The notes under the pieces are model-generated. The model did no database searches, had not been told where the DNA came from, and worked only from the letters and a program-made list of their open reading frames with translations. Of a DNA stretch of 64,000 bases, positions 49,980-61,264 are shown in pieces. This DNA is from Stictocephala bisonia. Its lineage: Eukaryota > Arthropoda > Insecta > Hemiptera > Membracidae. A program made the position numbers and the translations under genes. Positions within the stretch are counted from its first letter, which is position 1, and every line of letters starts with the position of its first letter. The stretch spans positions 372,001 to 436,000 of the forward strand of contig JAQJVL010000578.1 of the NCBI GenBank assembly GCA_035578905.1, in the 5' to 3' direction.

Positions 49980-52900
49980 ATGTACCAATACGTATTATGC
50001 TAATTAAAAAGCTAAAAATAAAATTTAATGTTACAAAAAACTAACACTGAAATCATATTAAATTAATACACAGTATTCAGAAATTATAATTGGCATTTAG
50101 GGTGTCAAGTATAACTCTTTTTGTACATATTCCACTAGATATAAGTAACAAAAGCAAATATAAAATTGGATTTACTATTTTATTTGTCAGTTTAATTTCA
50201 GTAATGGTTTTTTTCTACTTGTAATTGTTTGAGGGAGATAAATCCTAATTTGTATTAGTCAGTTCAGGATCTTGCACTGATAGTCATTAGAACCAATGGC
50301 AGTTGTTTACCTTCTGGCATCATTATTTTTTATAATACAAATTTAATATAAACTTTTAAAGATGTAATAAGTATGCACGCAAACTCTGTGGACTAGTATA
50401 GATTGCTTCTTATTATTATTTTATTATTTATTAAAATATATTGATGTTCTATACTTTTCTGGATTTATTTATGTGTTTTTTCTTTGTTAATTTATATAAT
50501 AAGAAAATATTTTATGCTCCATACTCATTAGAAATTTAAAATTCCGGGAGGTCCACTTAACATTTCCTGCAAAGGTTTCGACTGTCGTTCCGTAACAAAG
50601 TTTGCACGGTAAGATGAAAATGGCACAGGATAAAATAGGTTATAAACAGTCATAAGATGAAATTGTATAGTAAAATAAGGGTTTAATATGTATTATTTTA
50701 AACTTTAATGTATTCCCAACTTGACATGAGCGCAGTGGCGTTTAAATAAAGCTCTGACGCGTGCTGTTGTAAAGACCACACTAGTCTGGCAATCTACAAC
50801 ATATACAAACAATTATTAGAAATGAAGATGTATAAGACAACATAATCGTCAAGAAAATGTGCCATTATAAAATGTTTACTCGCACTTATTCGAATGAGAG
50901 TTTATAGGACAGGTGTAGATAAAGAATTGAAACATGACAACCTTGACAAGCTGGTTAGTACCGTCACAGGACTGGTCATAACATTCCCCATATCCTTTTA
51001 GTTCCAGTAGTTGCCGTAGGAGCGCTCTGATGTTAAGTCAAGAATTCAAGAAAACAATTTCCAATGAACCAATCAGAATTAAACCATAATAAAATGAGTA
51101 TAACAAGTTTACTGGTTATGAAAAGGCAATAAGGCATAAATAAGGCAATAATTTAATTGTATTCCTAGATTTAATTGAATTTTAACTACATATGTATACT
51201 TATTAAGTAATGGCGGATATCAAAGTGACTTTGTTATCTTGGTTAACTCGATTATATTATATTGAAACCCTCGACTACTTAGCCATTGCGTCCATCCAAT
51301 AGATATGACTCTAATGAGCGGGTTGTTCCAGGAAGGCGATGTGTAGCTACGTGATGACTCGTGGCGGCGGTGCGTGGCCGGGAACGTGATGTGGTAGATT
51401 GCAGATTGGAGTCGTGTCGGTCTGGGTACGCACACGCCTGAACTCCTTCCTGGACCATCCATCGTCATCCCCCCTGGCAGTCTCCGTCATCACTCTTGTC
51501 ATCATGATGGTTTGTCATAGTAATTTGCTTAGTTAAAACGTAAATAATTGTGAAAAGCTCAATATATCAGGCCATTTATTTCTATTAATCTAATATATAT
51601 AACTAAACTGTCTGCCACCTTTATTATATTCATAACTTTAATCCATCATGCATTTCCTTCAATTTCAAATGCTATCTTCTAGGGTTAGTTTTTGACTCTA
51701 CAGAGTATCTTTTGTTAATTTAAATATTTTTTACTATCAGGAGTGCACAGTCTCTGTTCTATGCTACGTTTATTTCGGGAAGTATACAGTGCATGGGGAG
51801 GTTTCTTGTTCGGTCAGTTCATATCTGCCTTGTGAGGATCTGGGGTATCCAGTGTCCTTACGATGACATTTATTTCAATATTTTATCTTTTTTAAAGTTC
51901 TCGATTCGGTCAAACAGATGAATATGTAAAAATTACGGAAATCTTTTAACTGTGTGCTTTACTTGCAAACAGTATGAGTTAAAAAAACACACCGTCATGC
52001 AGTGTCCCGCAGTTCAAAAATTGGTGTTGAAATTGTACGAGCAAAGCCAGTTAGTTAAATAATGGCCAGAAAAAATAGCTAAATCTAGTCGTGTTCCTTT
52101 TTTATATGAAGAGTCAGATGATCAAACAGTATAATTTCCTTGAACTATATTGTTTAGTATATTTAGTTTGAAAATAAAATATACTGTATACTTAAGTTCT
52201 TGAAACTTTGACTCAGAGTCAACATGTATTGTTGTTTTTATTAAATATATTTTAAATGGGAAACTAATATGTACTGTAAAAAAGGTTAAGAAATACAAAA
52301 CACGATAGTTCGTAAAATAGTAATAAATATTTTTTTCATAGAAGAAAACGTTATGCTCATTATAATTAGGAATAGAAAACATGTTTTCTGATTTTTTTTG
52401 TGAATTAGGTACCTTTTGACCCCATGATATAGTAAATTTGTTGATAAAGGGTTATGATGGAACTTAAAAAATTAAGTAATAACTAATTATGTTCTCAGTA
52501 TGTAAGTAAAGGTAAGTTATAATTAACTGATAACAACAGAGATGATATAGAATAAAAATAAATCCAAGAAAACTACAGTCCCAGCAAAAGACCTCAAAAT
52601 ACATTTGCATGTAACTACAGAAGGGGTATTGAATGTTTTAACAGGAAAGAATTAAATTCCCTAATAGGGTAACATGCCGCAGGTGACTTTCTTTCTTATG
52701 TTCTAAAATAAAAATCAGCTGAAATTGATAACTTTTAATTACTTTGATTTGTTTCTTCAGTGCACAAGGAAAACCAGTGAACATTTCACAAATTAAAACT
52801 GTTGTATGCATTTTTGTGTAAATATTCTTACATAACAGCTTGTGTATTCATTAAGTAAGTTGCTTACATCTTTCGGAGGTATAACTTCCAGTAATCAGGC

Positions 52901-53740
52901 TACAAATATTCGTGATTTCATATTTTTTATGATCTAAACATAATTAGGTCTTTCATCTATATATCGTACAACACGTTTTTTCCATTCCATTAAAATAAAT
53001 TGATATCATAATAATTATATTAATTTATTACTATTGTACATTATTATTACAATAATCTCGAAACTAAGGGACTTGTAAAGTGTTACAAAATGACTAAAAT
53101 ATGAGTCCTTTTATAAAGTATAACAATAATTTGTTATGCTTTATTTTCTTAGGGGTAGAATCTCATCATGTGCATTCATCTAAATCATTGGCAATCAATA
53201 TATGTCAAATGTATTATGTACCGGGTAATGCATGGACATATTTTGGAAACTGATACTATGGTCCAGGATAAAGAGAATATCTGTATTAATATAAATATTT
53301 TTATATTTTTACCTTTAAATGCTTCTTTTCCCAGGTATCCGCAATTTTTATTAATTTATTAAATAATTTATACCTGCAAAATAACTCAATCGATTCAATT
53401 AAAATGTTGTATATTACATATCAATAAAAATATGCATTTTACAAAAAATAGTCAAATTGTTTCTGTATTCCGTTTTAAATGATAGCCATAACAATTTTGT
53501 TTAATTGAAATAACTAAAAAAATATGTACATTGTTATAAAAATGTATTAAGTATAATCTTTTGTATACCGTTAAATTCCCTATGAAATGGTATAACGTAA
53601 AACTATTTTTTATTTTTTTTACTTTAAGTTTTATCAACATTTAAATTTAAGATATATAATAAATATTCATAATAAATATAGGTTATTACAATATTTATTA
53701 TGAAGGTAAATTTCATTTTATTCCTAGATTAAATATACTC
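49980..53740. other. AT-rich intergenic stretch, no gene seen
   Basis: No exon is recognised. The segment 51150-51290 (ATATCAAAGTGACTTTGTTA, then AAACCCTCGACTAC) is repeated in shorter form at 53720-53800, at the left edge of the 17-bp array. A GC-richer block at 51330-51500 has no recognisable coding content. Confidence 0.4.
51150..51290. repeat. Dispersed repeat family C, copy 1
   Basis: Shares TTCCTAGATTTAA, ATATCAAAGTGACTTTGTTA and AAACCCTCGACTACTTAGCC with 53720-53800 in the same orientation. The second copy lacks about 20 bp between the last two words. Class unknown. Confidence 0.6.
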
Positions 53741-53800
53741 ATTAAAATATGGCAAATATCGAAGTGACTTTGTTATCAAACCCTCGATTACGTAGCCTAG
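53720..53800. repeat. Dispersed repeat family C, copy 2
   Basis: Matches 51150-51290 and ends where the 17-bp tandem array begins, as though the array expanded within or at the edge of the element. Confidence 0.6.
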
Positions 53801-53814
53801 CGGAACACAAAATG

Positions 53815-54612
53815 TTACGGCATACAAAATCTAGCAAGATACAAAGTGTGACGGCATACGAAATGTAACGGACACGAAATGTAACTGGATACAAAATTTA
53901 ACGTGATAAAATATTTAACGGAATATAAAATGTAATGGCATACGAAATGTAATGGGATATAAAATGTAGTGGGATACGAAATGTAACGGCATACAAAATG
54001 TAACGGGATATAAAATTTAACGGGATACAAAATGTAACTGGAAACTAAATGTAACGCCAAACGAAATGTAATGGGATACGAAATTTAACGGAAAACGAAA
54101 TTTAACGGGATACGAAATGTAACGGCATACGAAATGTAATGGGATACAAAATATAACGTGTTTACACAATTTAACGGGATACGAAATGTAGCGGAATACA
54201 AAATGCAACAGCATACAAAGTTTAGCAGGATACAAAATTTAACAGGAAAAGAAATGTAACGAGATACGAAATGTAACGTTATATGAAATGTAACGGAATT
54301 CAACATTTAACGGGATACGAAATATAACGGATTACAAAATGTAACGCCATACAAAATATAACGTATACGAAATGTAACGGTATTCAAAATGTAACGGATA
54401 TAAATTGTAACGACATACGAAATGTAACGGGACAATAAGTGTAACGGGATACAAAATGTAATGGCATACAAAATGTAGCGGGATTCAAAATTTATCGGGA
54501 CACAATATTTAACGGGATGCGAAATATAACGAGATACAAATTGTAACGGGATATGAAATGTAACGGCATACGAAATGTAACAGGATACAAAACGTAGCGG
54601 GATACAAAAGGG
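53815..54612. repeat. 17-bp tandem array (~47 units)
   Basis: The degenerate unit is GGGATACGAAATGTAAC (17 bp), with GGCATACAAAATTTAAC and other variants; some units have slipped by one or two bases. Because three units make 51 bp, stop-free minus-strand frames (53815-54060, 54017-54235, 54085-54306) arise with a 17-residue periodicity. They have no sign of being genes. Confidence 0.93.
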
Positions 54613-55285
54613 AAATATGTTTTTTTAGAACATACCTTCATAGAATTTTTTTTTATTTTGGGCCATAAAACCAGCCCATGAAATATATTTCCGCATTACA
54701 AATATACCCTCTTATATTTTAATGTATCGTATTGTTATTTGGTATAAATTTGGCAAACGTGATTATGAATGAATTTGGTAAATATAGATGCGAGAAAGGA
54801 GGAAGTGGAGTTCACGGAACTCATACATAGTAAGTTCAACAATTTCGTAGTCAGTCTTTAATAACTCATCAGTGGGGTCTCCAACCAACCCCTTATTGAG
54901 ATTTAATTGTAATTGTGATCAAACAATTTAACTATAGATTATGACATTGAGCAAGATACCAATGGCCATACGGGACGGTTGCTAATTGTGGTGAAAGTAT
55001 TTTAGGAATTCCTTACCTATTGAAAGAAATAACATCTGAAAGGGCTGTGCGGTTAGTTGTACCTTCAGTCTAGTAGGTGCCCGAATAAGATTTTTGTCTA
55101 TACCCCCATCCTAAAGATAGACAAAGATATAATACAGACCACACTTGCACGGATGTATTATAACCAGTAAATATATTTATGTTTAATATGAAGGGTTTTT
55201 TTTATAAAACACATACAGTATTTTAATGTTAACATTTTGCAATTCGTCATAAGCTGGTTCTCAGACTCTTAAACCAAGAGTTATA
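54613..55285. other. Intergenic, no gene seen
   Basis: Unremarkable sequence between the 17-bp array and transposon 2. No coding or repeat signal is recognised. Confidence 0.45.
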
Positions 55286-55848
55286 CAGGGTGTTCTGAAA
55301 AAAGGTGCCCATAAGGCAGGGCGTGATTCCTCACATCAAAAGAAGAAAAAAAGTTCTAATTAACATAGGTCCGAAAATGTTTCGTTAGAGAGTTACGGCT
55401 AGCGAAAGATTTCGCCTGAATTTCAGTTCCCCTGCTGAAACGAAGCCCTACGGGTATTTGTTGGCTGTTAATTAAGATGTACAATTTAGCGTTCTTTATG
55501 TAAAATGAACTGAAAAATTGAATAAAACCGTTTCCAGACCTGTAGCTACAGTAGTTTTTAAGATATGTGACGAAATACGCGAAACTTGGTCCCGAAAAAC
55601 AAGTTCCTTTTAGGTTTGAAGCAGATTTACTATGTTAAATGTACACTAAACCTAAATTTTTTTACAGAACTTTTAGAAAATTTAATTTCGAAGAGAAAGA
55701 TGTAAAATAAGTCTATAATAGACAAACGCAACCTTTAAAAAATAATCCTTAATTAGCCTACATACAAAACGCATGAAAAACAGACAAAATTTGTTAAGCT
55801 CTCTACAAATGTAATATTGAAATTAAAACAGCTGTTGTAATAAAACAA
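55286..55848. repeat. Left long TIR of transposon 2
   Basis: About 563 bp, the inverse of 57265-57827. The match stops just after CAGCTGTTGTAATAAAACA. Confidence 0.92.
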
Positions 55849-55975
55849 ATTAATGAGTTACTAATATTTTTTATCAAGTAAACATTTTTAACAATCATAA
55901 ATTATCATACATAAAAAAGTTATCTGAATTATCATGCAACAAAAAACTTACACTTATCCTAAAAAACTAACCACG

Positions 55976-57064
55976 TCACAGTAGATTTTCAAAATGTTTC
56001 CCCTCATTCAAAATACAAGCATCCAGCCGTCTTCTCATAGACTGCCGAACTCTTTCGAAGATCCCAGGTGTCTCACGTATCCTTTGAATCCCATTAATAA
56101 TCCTTGTGCGCAACTCTTCTATGGTATCCACAGGCGAGTCGTAGACAAGCGACTTTAAATGTCCCCATAAGAAAAAGTCAAGAGGATTGAGGTCAGGTGA
56201 CCTTGAAGGCCATGCTACTGGGGCTCCTCGACCAATCCATCTGTTTGGATATGCTTCATTTAAAAATTCTCTTACTTGTAATGTGTAATGAGCTGGAGCT
56301 CCATCCTGCATGAACCACATTTTGTTGCGTGTGTATAGTGGCACATCTTCGAGTAACTCATTCAGATCAGTCGTCAAGAAATGTAAATAATTTTCACCAT
56401 TGAGCCTATCAGGTAAAAAACGAATAAAAATTTTATCACCCAGAATAGCAGCCCATACGTTTATAGAAAACTGATATTGGTGACGGTTCTCTGAAATAGC
56501 ATGTGGATTTTCAATTGCCCAAATGTGAGTATTGTGGGTGTTAAGAATAGCCATTCTTGAAAATTTTGCTTCATCAGTAAAGATAGTGTTATTTAAAAAA
56601 TGTGGATTTCTGCACCTTTGGATAAGCCATTGGTAAAGCTGAACACGAGGAAAGTAATCTCGAGGCAAAAGAGCCTGGACCCTTTGATAGTGATAAGAAT
56701 GCAACTGCTGCTCATGTAAAATATTCCAGACAATTGAATTACTAACACCGAAATCCAAGGCTAGTTCTCTAGTACTTCTTCCAGGATGATTCTCTATTTC
56801 GTCCAACACGCCCTCCTCCAATTCAGCTTTACACATTGTACGTGGCCGTCCTGATCTACCAACTTTTCCAGGTTTAAAGGTTCCCGTCTCGCTTAGCCTT
56901 CTATGAATGGAAGAAAACATTTTATGAGTCGGTAACTGTCTACGAGGAAAGTGTTCCTGATAGAGTCGTCTAGCCTCACGACTGTTGCAATGTGCAAGAC
57001 CGTACATTAAATGCTTGTCTGCCATTTCACCATTAGTGTACATAATATTCATATTACCTGCCAT
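55976..57064 (-). CDS. DDD transposase of transposon 2 (362 aa)
   Basis: Intact transposase, clearly related to the 42249-43322 protein. Residues ~10-60 and ~90-120 form two helix-turn-helix regions (the second around STRELALDFGVSNSIVWNIL), joined by GRSGRPRT near 70-76, an AT-hook-like linker typical of mariner transposases. Catalytic acids are D164 in IFTDEAKF, D254 in FMQDGAPAHY and D296 in SPDLNPLDFF, leaving 41 residues between the last two, as in DD41D-type (Visitor/rosa-like) elements and unlike the DD34D of classical mariners. Further Met codons at 5, 8 and 14 leave the true start uncertain by a few residues. It would act in trans on the element's own ends and possibly on related non-autonomous copies. 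Confidence 0.93.
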   Translation of the reverse strand: MAGNMNIMYTNGEMADKHLMYGLAHCNSREARRLYQEHFPRRQLPTHKMFSSIHRRLSETGTFKPGKVGRSGRPRTMCKAELEEGVLDEIENHPGRSTRELALDFGVSNSIVWNILHEQQLHSYHYQRVQALLPRDYFPRVQLYQWLIQRCRNPHFLNNTIFTDEAKFSRMAILNTHNTHIWAIENPHAISENRHQYQFSINVWAAILGDKIFIRFLPDRLNGENYLHFLTTDLNELLEDVPLYTRNKMWFMQDGAPAHYTLQVREFLNEAYPNRWIGRGAPVAWPSRSPDLNPLDFFLWGHLKSLVYDSPVDTIEELRTRIINGIQRIRETPGIFERVRQSMRRRLDACILNEGKHFENLL

Positions 57065-57264
57065 GATGAATAAGATATTATTAGCTATTAAAAATTAACT
57101 GCAACGGCACTCGCACTAACTTGTATTAAAGTACAGATCAACACACGCACATAATGAGCAATGGAAAAATAGCTGCTTGTCATGTTTATTTAAATTATTA
57201 TAAACAATGTTACATTGTTTAAACATATGTTTTAAATAGAAATTATTTTGTTCCTTAAATCATA

Positions 57265-57827
57265 TGTTTTAATACAACAGCTGTTTTAATTTCAATATTA
57301 CATTTGTAGAGAGCTTAACAGATTTTGTCTATTTTTCATGCGTTTTGTATGTAGGCTAATTAAGGATTATTTTTTAAAGGTTGCGTTTGTCTATTATAGA
57401 CTTATTTTACATCTTTCTCTTCGAAATTAAATTTTCTAAAAGTTCTGTAAAAAAATTTGGGTTTATTGTACATTTAACATAGTAAATCTGCTTCAAACCT
57501 AAAAGGAACTTGTTTTTCGGGACCAAGTTTCGCGTATTTCGTCACATATCTTAAAAACTACTGTAGCTACAGGTCTGGAAACGGTTTTATTCAATTTTTC
57601 AGTTCATTTTACATAAAGAACGCTAAATTGTACATCTTAATTAACAGCCAACAAATACCCGTAGGGCTTCGTTTCAGCAGAGGAACTGAAATTCAGGCGA
57701 AATCTTTCGCTAGCCGTAACTCTCTAACGAAACATTTTCGGACCTATGTTAATTAGAACTTTTTTTCTTCTTTTGATGTGAGGAATCACGCCCTGCCTTA
57801 TGGGCACCTTTTTTCAGAACACCCTGT
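57265..57827. repeat. Right long TIR of transposon 2
   Basis: About 563 bp, the inverse of 55286-55848. It lies about 200 bp upstream of the transposase start. Confidence 0.92.
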
Positions 57828-57829
57828 AT

Positions 57830-58337
57830 ATAGAGTGTCCCGTAAGTTTCCAGCCAAACTTCTGGCGGTATTTCCTTAAAAAAAAGAAAACCGTCTATCT
57901 CACACCGTTATCCGTCCATTTATAATTGAGAAATTAAAATTTCTGTCTAAAAACTGGAGAATTCTTCGACCTGGAAATCCTTTTTAACAATTCAATTTCT
58001 CAGTTAATTACTATCCAATCTTAAAACTTGTAATAACATTACTTATAAAAATTAATTCTTCAACTATTTTTGTTCATTACAGGCTTTTCATGAAGTTTTT
58101 AAAATATTATTATTATTATTATTATTATTAAGATTATTTAGCTTTGAAAGTTCATAATAATTTTCATGATTTTATTTTGAATACCTTCCGAATTATTAAT
58201 CTGTTTGTAAAAATCACATACAGACAGACAGATAGGTAAGTGTGCGAGATAGATGGTTTGTACACTAAACATTTTCTTTGTTTTAACTCAAGGAATTATC
58301 TCTAAAGTTTGGCTTGATACTTACGGGACGCCCTGTG
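57830..58337. mobile_element. Non-autonomous TA-flanked element (MITE) next to transposon 2
   Basis: Left end AGTGTCCCGTAAGTTTCCAG and the inverse of the right end (GGCGTCCCGTAAGTATCAAG) match for about 28 bp, through AGCCAAACT. TA dinucleotides lie at 57828-57829 and 58338-58339. The roughly 508-bp interior is AT-rich and non-coding, with an (ATT)n run at 58106-58131. The left TA is shared with transposon 2's right target duplication, so one element inserted at the edge of the other. Confidence 0.75.
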
Positions 58338-58359
58338 TATAAATATGTTTGTTGTCAGC

Positions 58360-58396
58360 TCTAGAAGTTTGGCTGGATACTTACGGGACACACTTC
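58360..58396. repeat. Orphan terminal repeat of the same MITE family
   Basis: AAGTTTGGCTGGATACTTAC followed by GGGACACAC repeats the right end of 57830-58337 about 60 bp downstream, with no matching left end. The AT-rich TTTGTTGTCAGCT word precedes it and recurs right after it. Confidence 0.75.
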
Positions 58397-58414
58397 ATAT
58401 ATACGTATATAGCG

Positions 58415-58850
58415 TGTAGTTTGTTGTCAGCTACATTTATTTAATTTAAATATATAAGAGCTGTAATATATATGTTTTTAAAGTTCTAGAAGAAATGTTG
58501 TATTAAAAAAAAAATAATAAAGTGATCTCTTGTCACGAAGCTAAGTCATCACAAAGCTGACACATCCATCAAGCCTTTTAAGACTTGCCTCACTGACTTT
58601 ATTTTGTTAGCTAATCCCTCCGTAAAACAGCGCAGGGATTACCCTCCAACAATGTGATCCATTGTTTAATAGACTCCCCAATCAGCTGAAAATCAGACCA
58701 GTGCTGCGTGGTTCGGATTCCACGTGAAGCTGTAAGTCCCTTATTTACCTCTTGGGCTATTAATAAGGGAGCATAAGTCTCCTTTCTGAGCATAAGTCGA
58801 ACTTAGTTAGTAACAAGACTACACAGGTCTTCAACACTCATCCTACACTA
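58415..58850. repeat. Dispersed repeat family A, copy 3
   Basis: Starts with TTTGTTGTCAGCTAC and matches the 4668-5460 copy through AAAGTGATCTCTTGTCACGAAG, GCTAATCCCTCCGTAA and CAATGTGATCCATTGTTTAA. The 62-bp tandem block seen in copy 1 is absent, showing that the block expanded after dispersal. A 60-codon minus-strand frame inside is not a gene. Confidence 0.65.
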
Positions 58851-58859
58851 ATATAATAA

Positions 58860-60200
58860 TTCATATTCGCTTAAAATACCTAAATAGTTGTGTCGGTGCC
58901 TCATTTTCGAGTATCTTATTCTAAACTAATGAAATTAAAGTAAATAAATATCAATTTCTGACAGTTCAACACGTTGGTCTGCCAACAGTGCTTAAGGCTG
59001 ATAGATGAAGTCAATCGACATGAAAGGCAGCTATTAACAATCTTCAAACACCATCCTCTTTATTGTGTACATACTATACTGCCTCTATAACTCGTCCAAC
59101 ATGGTATATATTTGAGATGGAACTTTGGAATAATCCATGTATAACATTATAAAATATATGAACACTATAATGGTTTATAATATTTAAAATTACTGTAATA
59201 TTTTTAACATAATTGATGTATCATCAAGCAACACAATACCTCCTGCTTATTGATATAACTAACATAAGTGAAGTTTATTTATAAAATATAATAAATCATT
59301 TTAACTAACAAACATACATTACTACTCATAAATTTTCATATAAACCAGAACATACTGTGCTTACATTTCACTGTCTAAACCTTCCATTTAGTTTTTAGAA
59401 AAAATATATTTATTTAATTTTATTTATTTACATATAAATAAATGTAAATATAAATAATATAAATAAAGTAGGCTGCCACTTTGTAAGCCTAACAGGACAT
59501 ATATATTATATATGCATAGTTTTTTCACTTTGTACATCCAGTTATAATTATATAGTAATATAATAATAATAAAGCACAATAGAACTTTAGTATTAATTAG
59601 TAAATTGTTTGCTCAAAATCCTAAACATCATCTACTCTAAACAACTCAAAACGAAAAACAATATTAGTGTGCCTTCAATTATGAAAGAGCCAAATGTCTA
59701 ACAGGCATGTCTTTCCTGTTCCAATTCTGTTATTGAAGGCACTTACATGCAGGGAAATTTTCATTCCAAGGCTACCACTATCACAACATCATCCCATTCT
59801 AATCTGACTTGGTTATGTTTTAGGTTCAATTTATCAGCTCGTAGACTCCGCCGGATGATGCTTGGCAATGAGGCATGTGGTAGCAAGTTTCATTTTCTAT
59901 GGGGTAAGAAAAGAATCCCCCAGCAGGACAGGAGATTTTGAGGAGTTTCACCTCTTAAAAATAAATTCTTGCAATTGAATGATCTTTAAATACATAGTAT
60001 TATTCATAGTATTGTTCATAGTATTGATCTTAGTATTGTTCGAGAACGCTGTGATCTTTCACCAACCGATTTTTACAATATTATTTTTTACCCCGTCCAT
60101 TGGCATATTAACATTTTAGGTATTCAAAAGTGTAACTTATTTTTTACTGTCAGGAGAAAAAAAATAAGCCGTTAATTTGTAATCTAATTTTTTATTATTT
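58860..60200. other. AT-rich intergenic stretch, no gene seen
   Basis: No coding or RNA signal. A 64-codon open frame at 59747-59941 has no recognisable features. Confidence 0.45.
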
Positions 60201-60204
60201 CTTT

Positions 60205-60308
60205 TTTAATCCCTCTGGTCTGAGGAGGTAAACGTAGTTTACGGAAATCGATACGATAATATTTTGTACTTATAATACATTTCTGTTTTGTAACGTTCAC
60301 TTGTTTTA
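60205..60308. repeat. Fold-back repeat family, inverted solo copy
   Basis: The inverse of the 49169-49325 copy: CCCTCTGGTCTGAGGAGGTA, then GTAGTTTACGGAAATCGAT, then TATTTTGTACTTATAATAC. Only the centre and one arm are present. Confidence 0.65.
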
Positions 60309-60721
60309 ATTTTTAGTTAATTTAAAATTTGTATGCAAATTATGCCAAGAAATATAGTTAAATAGTTCTTTCTTATAAAACTACATTCAAGCACTTTTAT
60401 AAGTACTAAAACCTTTTTTTACGTGGAAGAAAAAGAGTTCCACACGACTATTCATGATATATTCCACCAACTAGATGCTATCTGAACAAAAATATGTTTC
60501 CTACTTTTAAAAATAGGTATTGTTTTACTTCATGTCCAGCCTAATTTATCCCCAGTAAACAGCATATACGAGAATTGAAATAGGTTTAATTTTAGTTGAT
60601 TTTTTTTTTTTTTTTTGGGTAATTTATTTCAGAATATTTTGCAAAATACGCCATTTTAATTTAATTACTTTCAACAAATCATTACTCATGTGATATTGTT
60701 TTAAACACTTGAGTGCTGCGA

Positions 60722-61232
60722 TACATGGTGTTTGAGTTTCCCAAGTACTACCATGACCTACGGGTCACGGTGTTTGGGTGTCCCGGGTACTACCGTGACC
60801 TACCGGTCATAGTGTTTGGTTGTCCCGAGTACTACCGTGACTCATCGATCATGGTGTTTGGGTGCCCCGGGTACTACCATGATCTATCGGTCATGGCGTT
60901 TGGTTATCCCGGGTACTACCGTGACCTGTCGGTCATGATGTTTGGGTGTCCCGAGTACTACCGTGACCTATCAGCCATGGTGTTTAGGTGTACCGGGTAC
61001 TACAGTGACCTACCGGTCATAGTGTTTAGTTGTCCCGAGTACTACCGTGACCCATTGGTCATGGTGTTTCGGTGCCCCGGGTACTACCGTGATCTATCGG
61101 TCATGGCGTTTGGTTATCCCGGGTACTACCGTGACCTGTCGGTCATGGTGTTTAGTTGTCCTGGATACTACCGTGACCTATCGGTCATGGTGTTTGGGAG
61201 GACCGGGTACTACTGTGACCTATCGGTCATGG
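60722..61232. repeat. 42-bp minisatellite (~12 units)
   Basis: The unit contains GGTCATGGTGTTTGGGTGTC, CCGGGTACTACCGTGACCTA and a TCG linker, with a 42-bp period (60781, 60823). Since 42 is 14 codons, the plus strand stays open for 183 codons (60713-61264), with a 14-residue repeat of YYRDLSVMVFGCPG type. There is no signal peptide, promoter or homology, so I treat this as an array rather than a gene. Confidence 0.93.
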
Positions 61233-61264
61233 TTGGCCTTTCTTCCTTTCATTGCCAGTATTGA

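Larger units (their letters stand above)
55286..57827 (-). mobile_element. Complete mariner/Tc1-superfamily transposon 2 (long TIRs)
   Basis: A 2542-bp element with ends CAGGGTGTTCTGAAAAAAGG and its complement, TA flanks at 55284-55285 and 57828-57829, and inverted repeats of about 563 bp that differ at only a handful of positions by eye. The transposase ORF is intact on the minus strand. High arm identity and an open ORF indicate a recent insertion. The right end directly abuts a different TA-flanked element. Confidence 0.95.

Noticed and set aside
53815..54306. Three overlapping 72-81 codon minus-strand ORFs
   Set aside because: Different frames of the 17-bp array; frame changes follow unit slippage.
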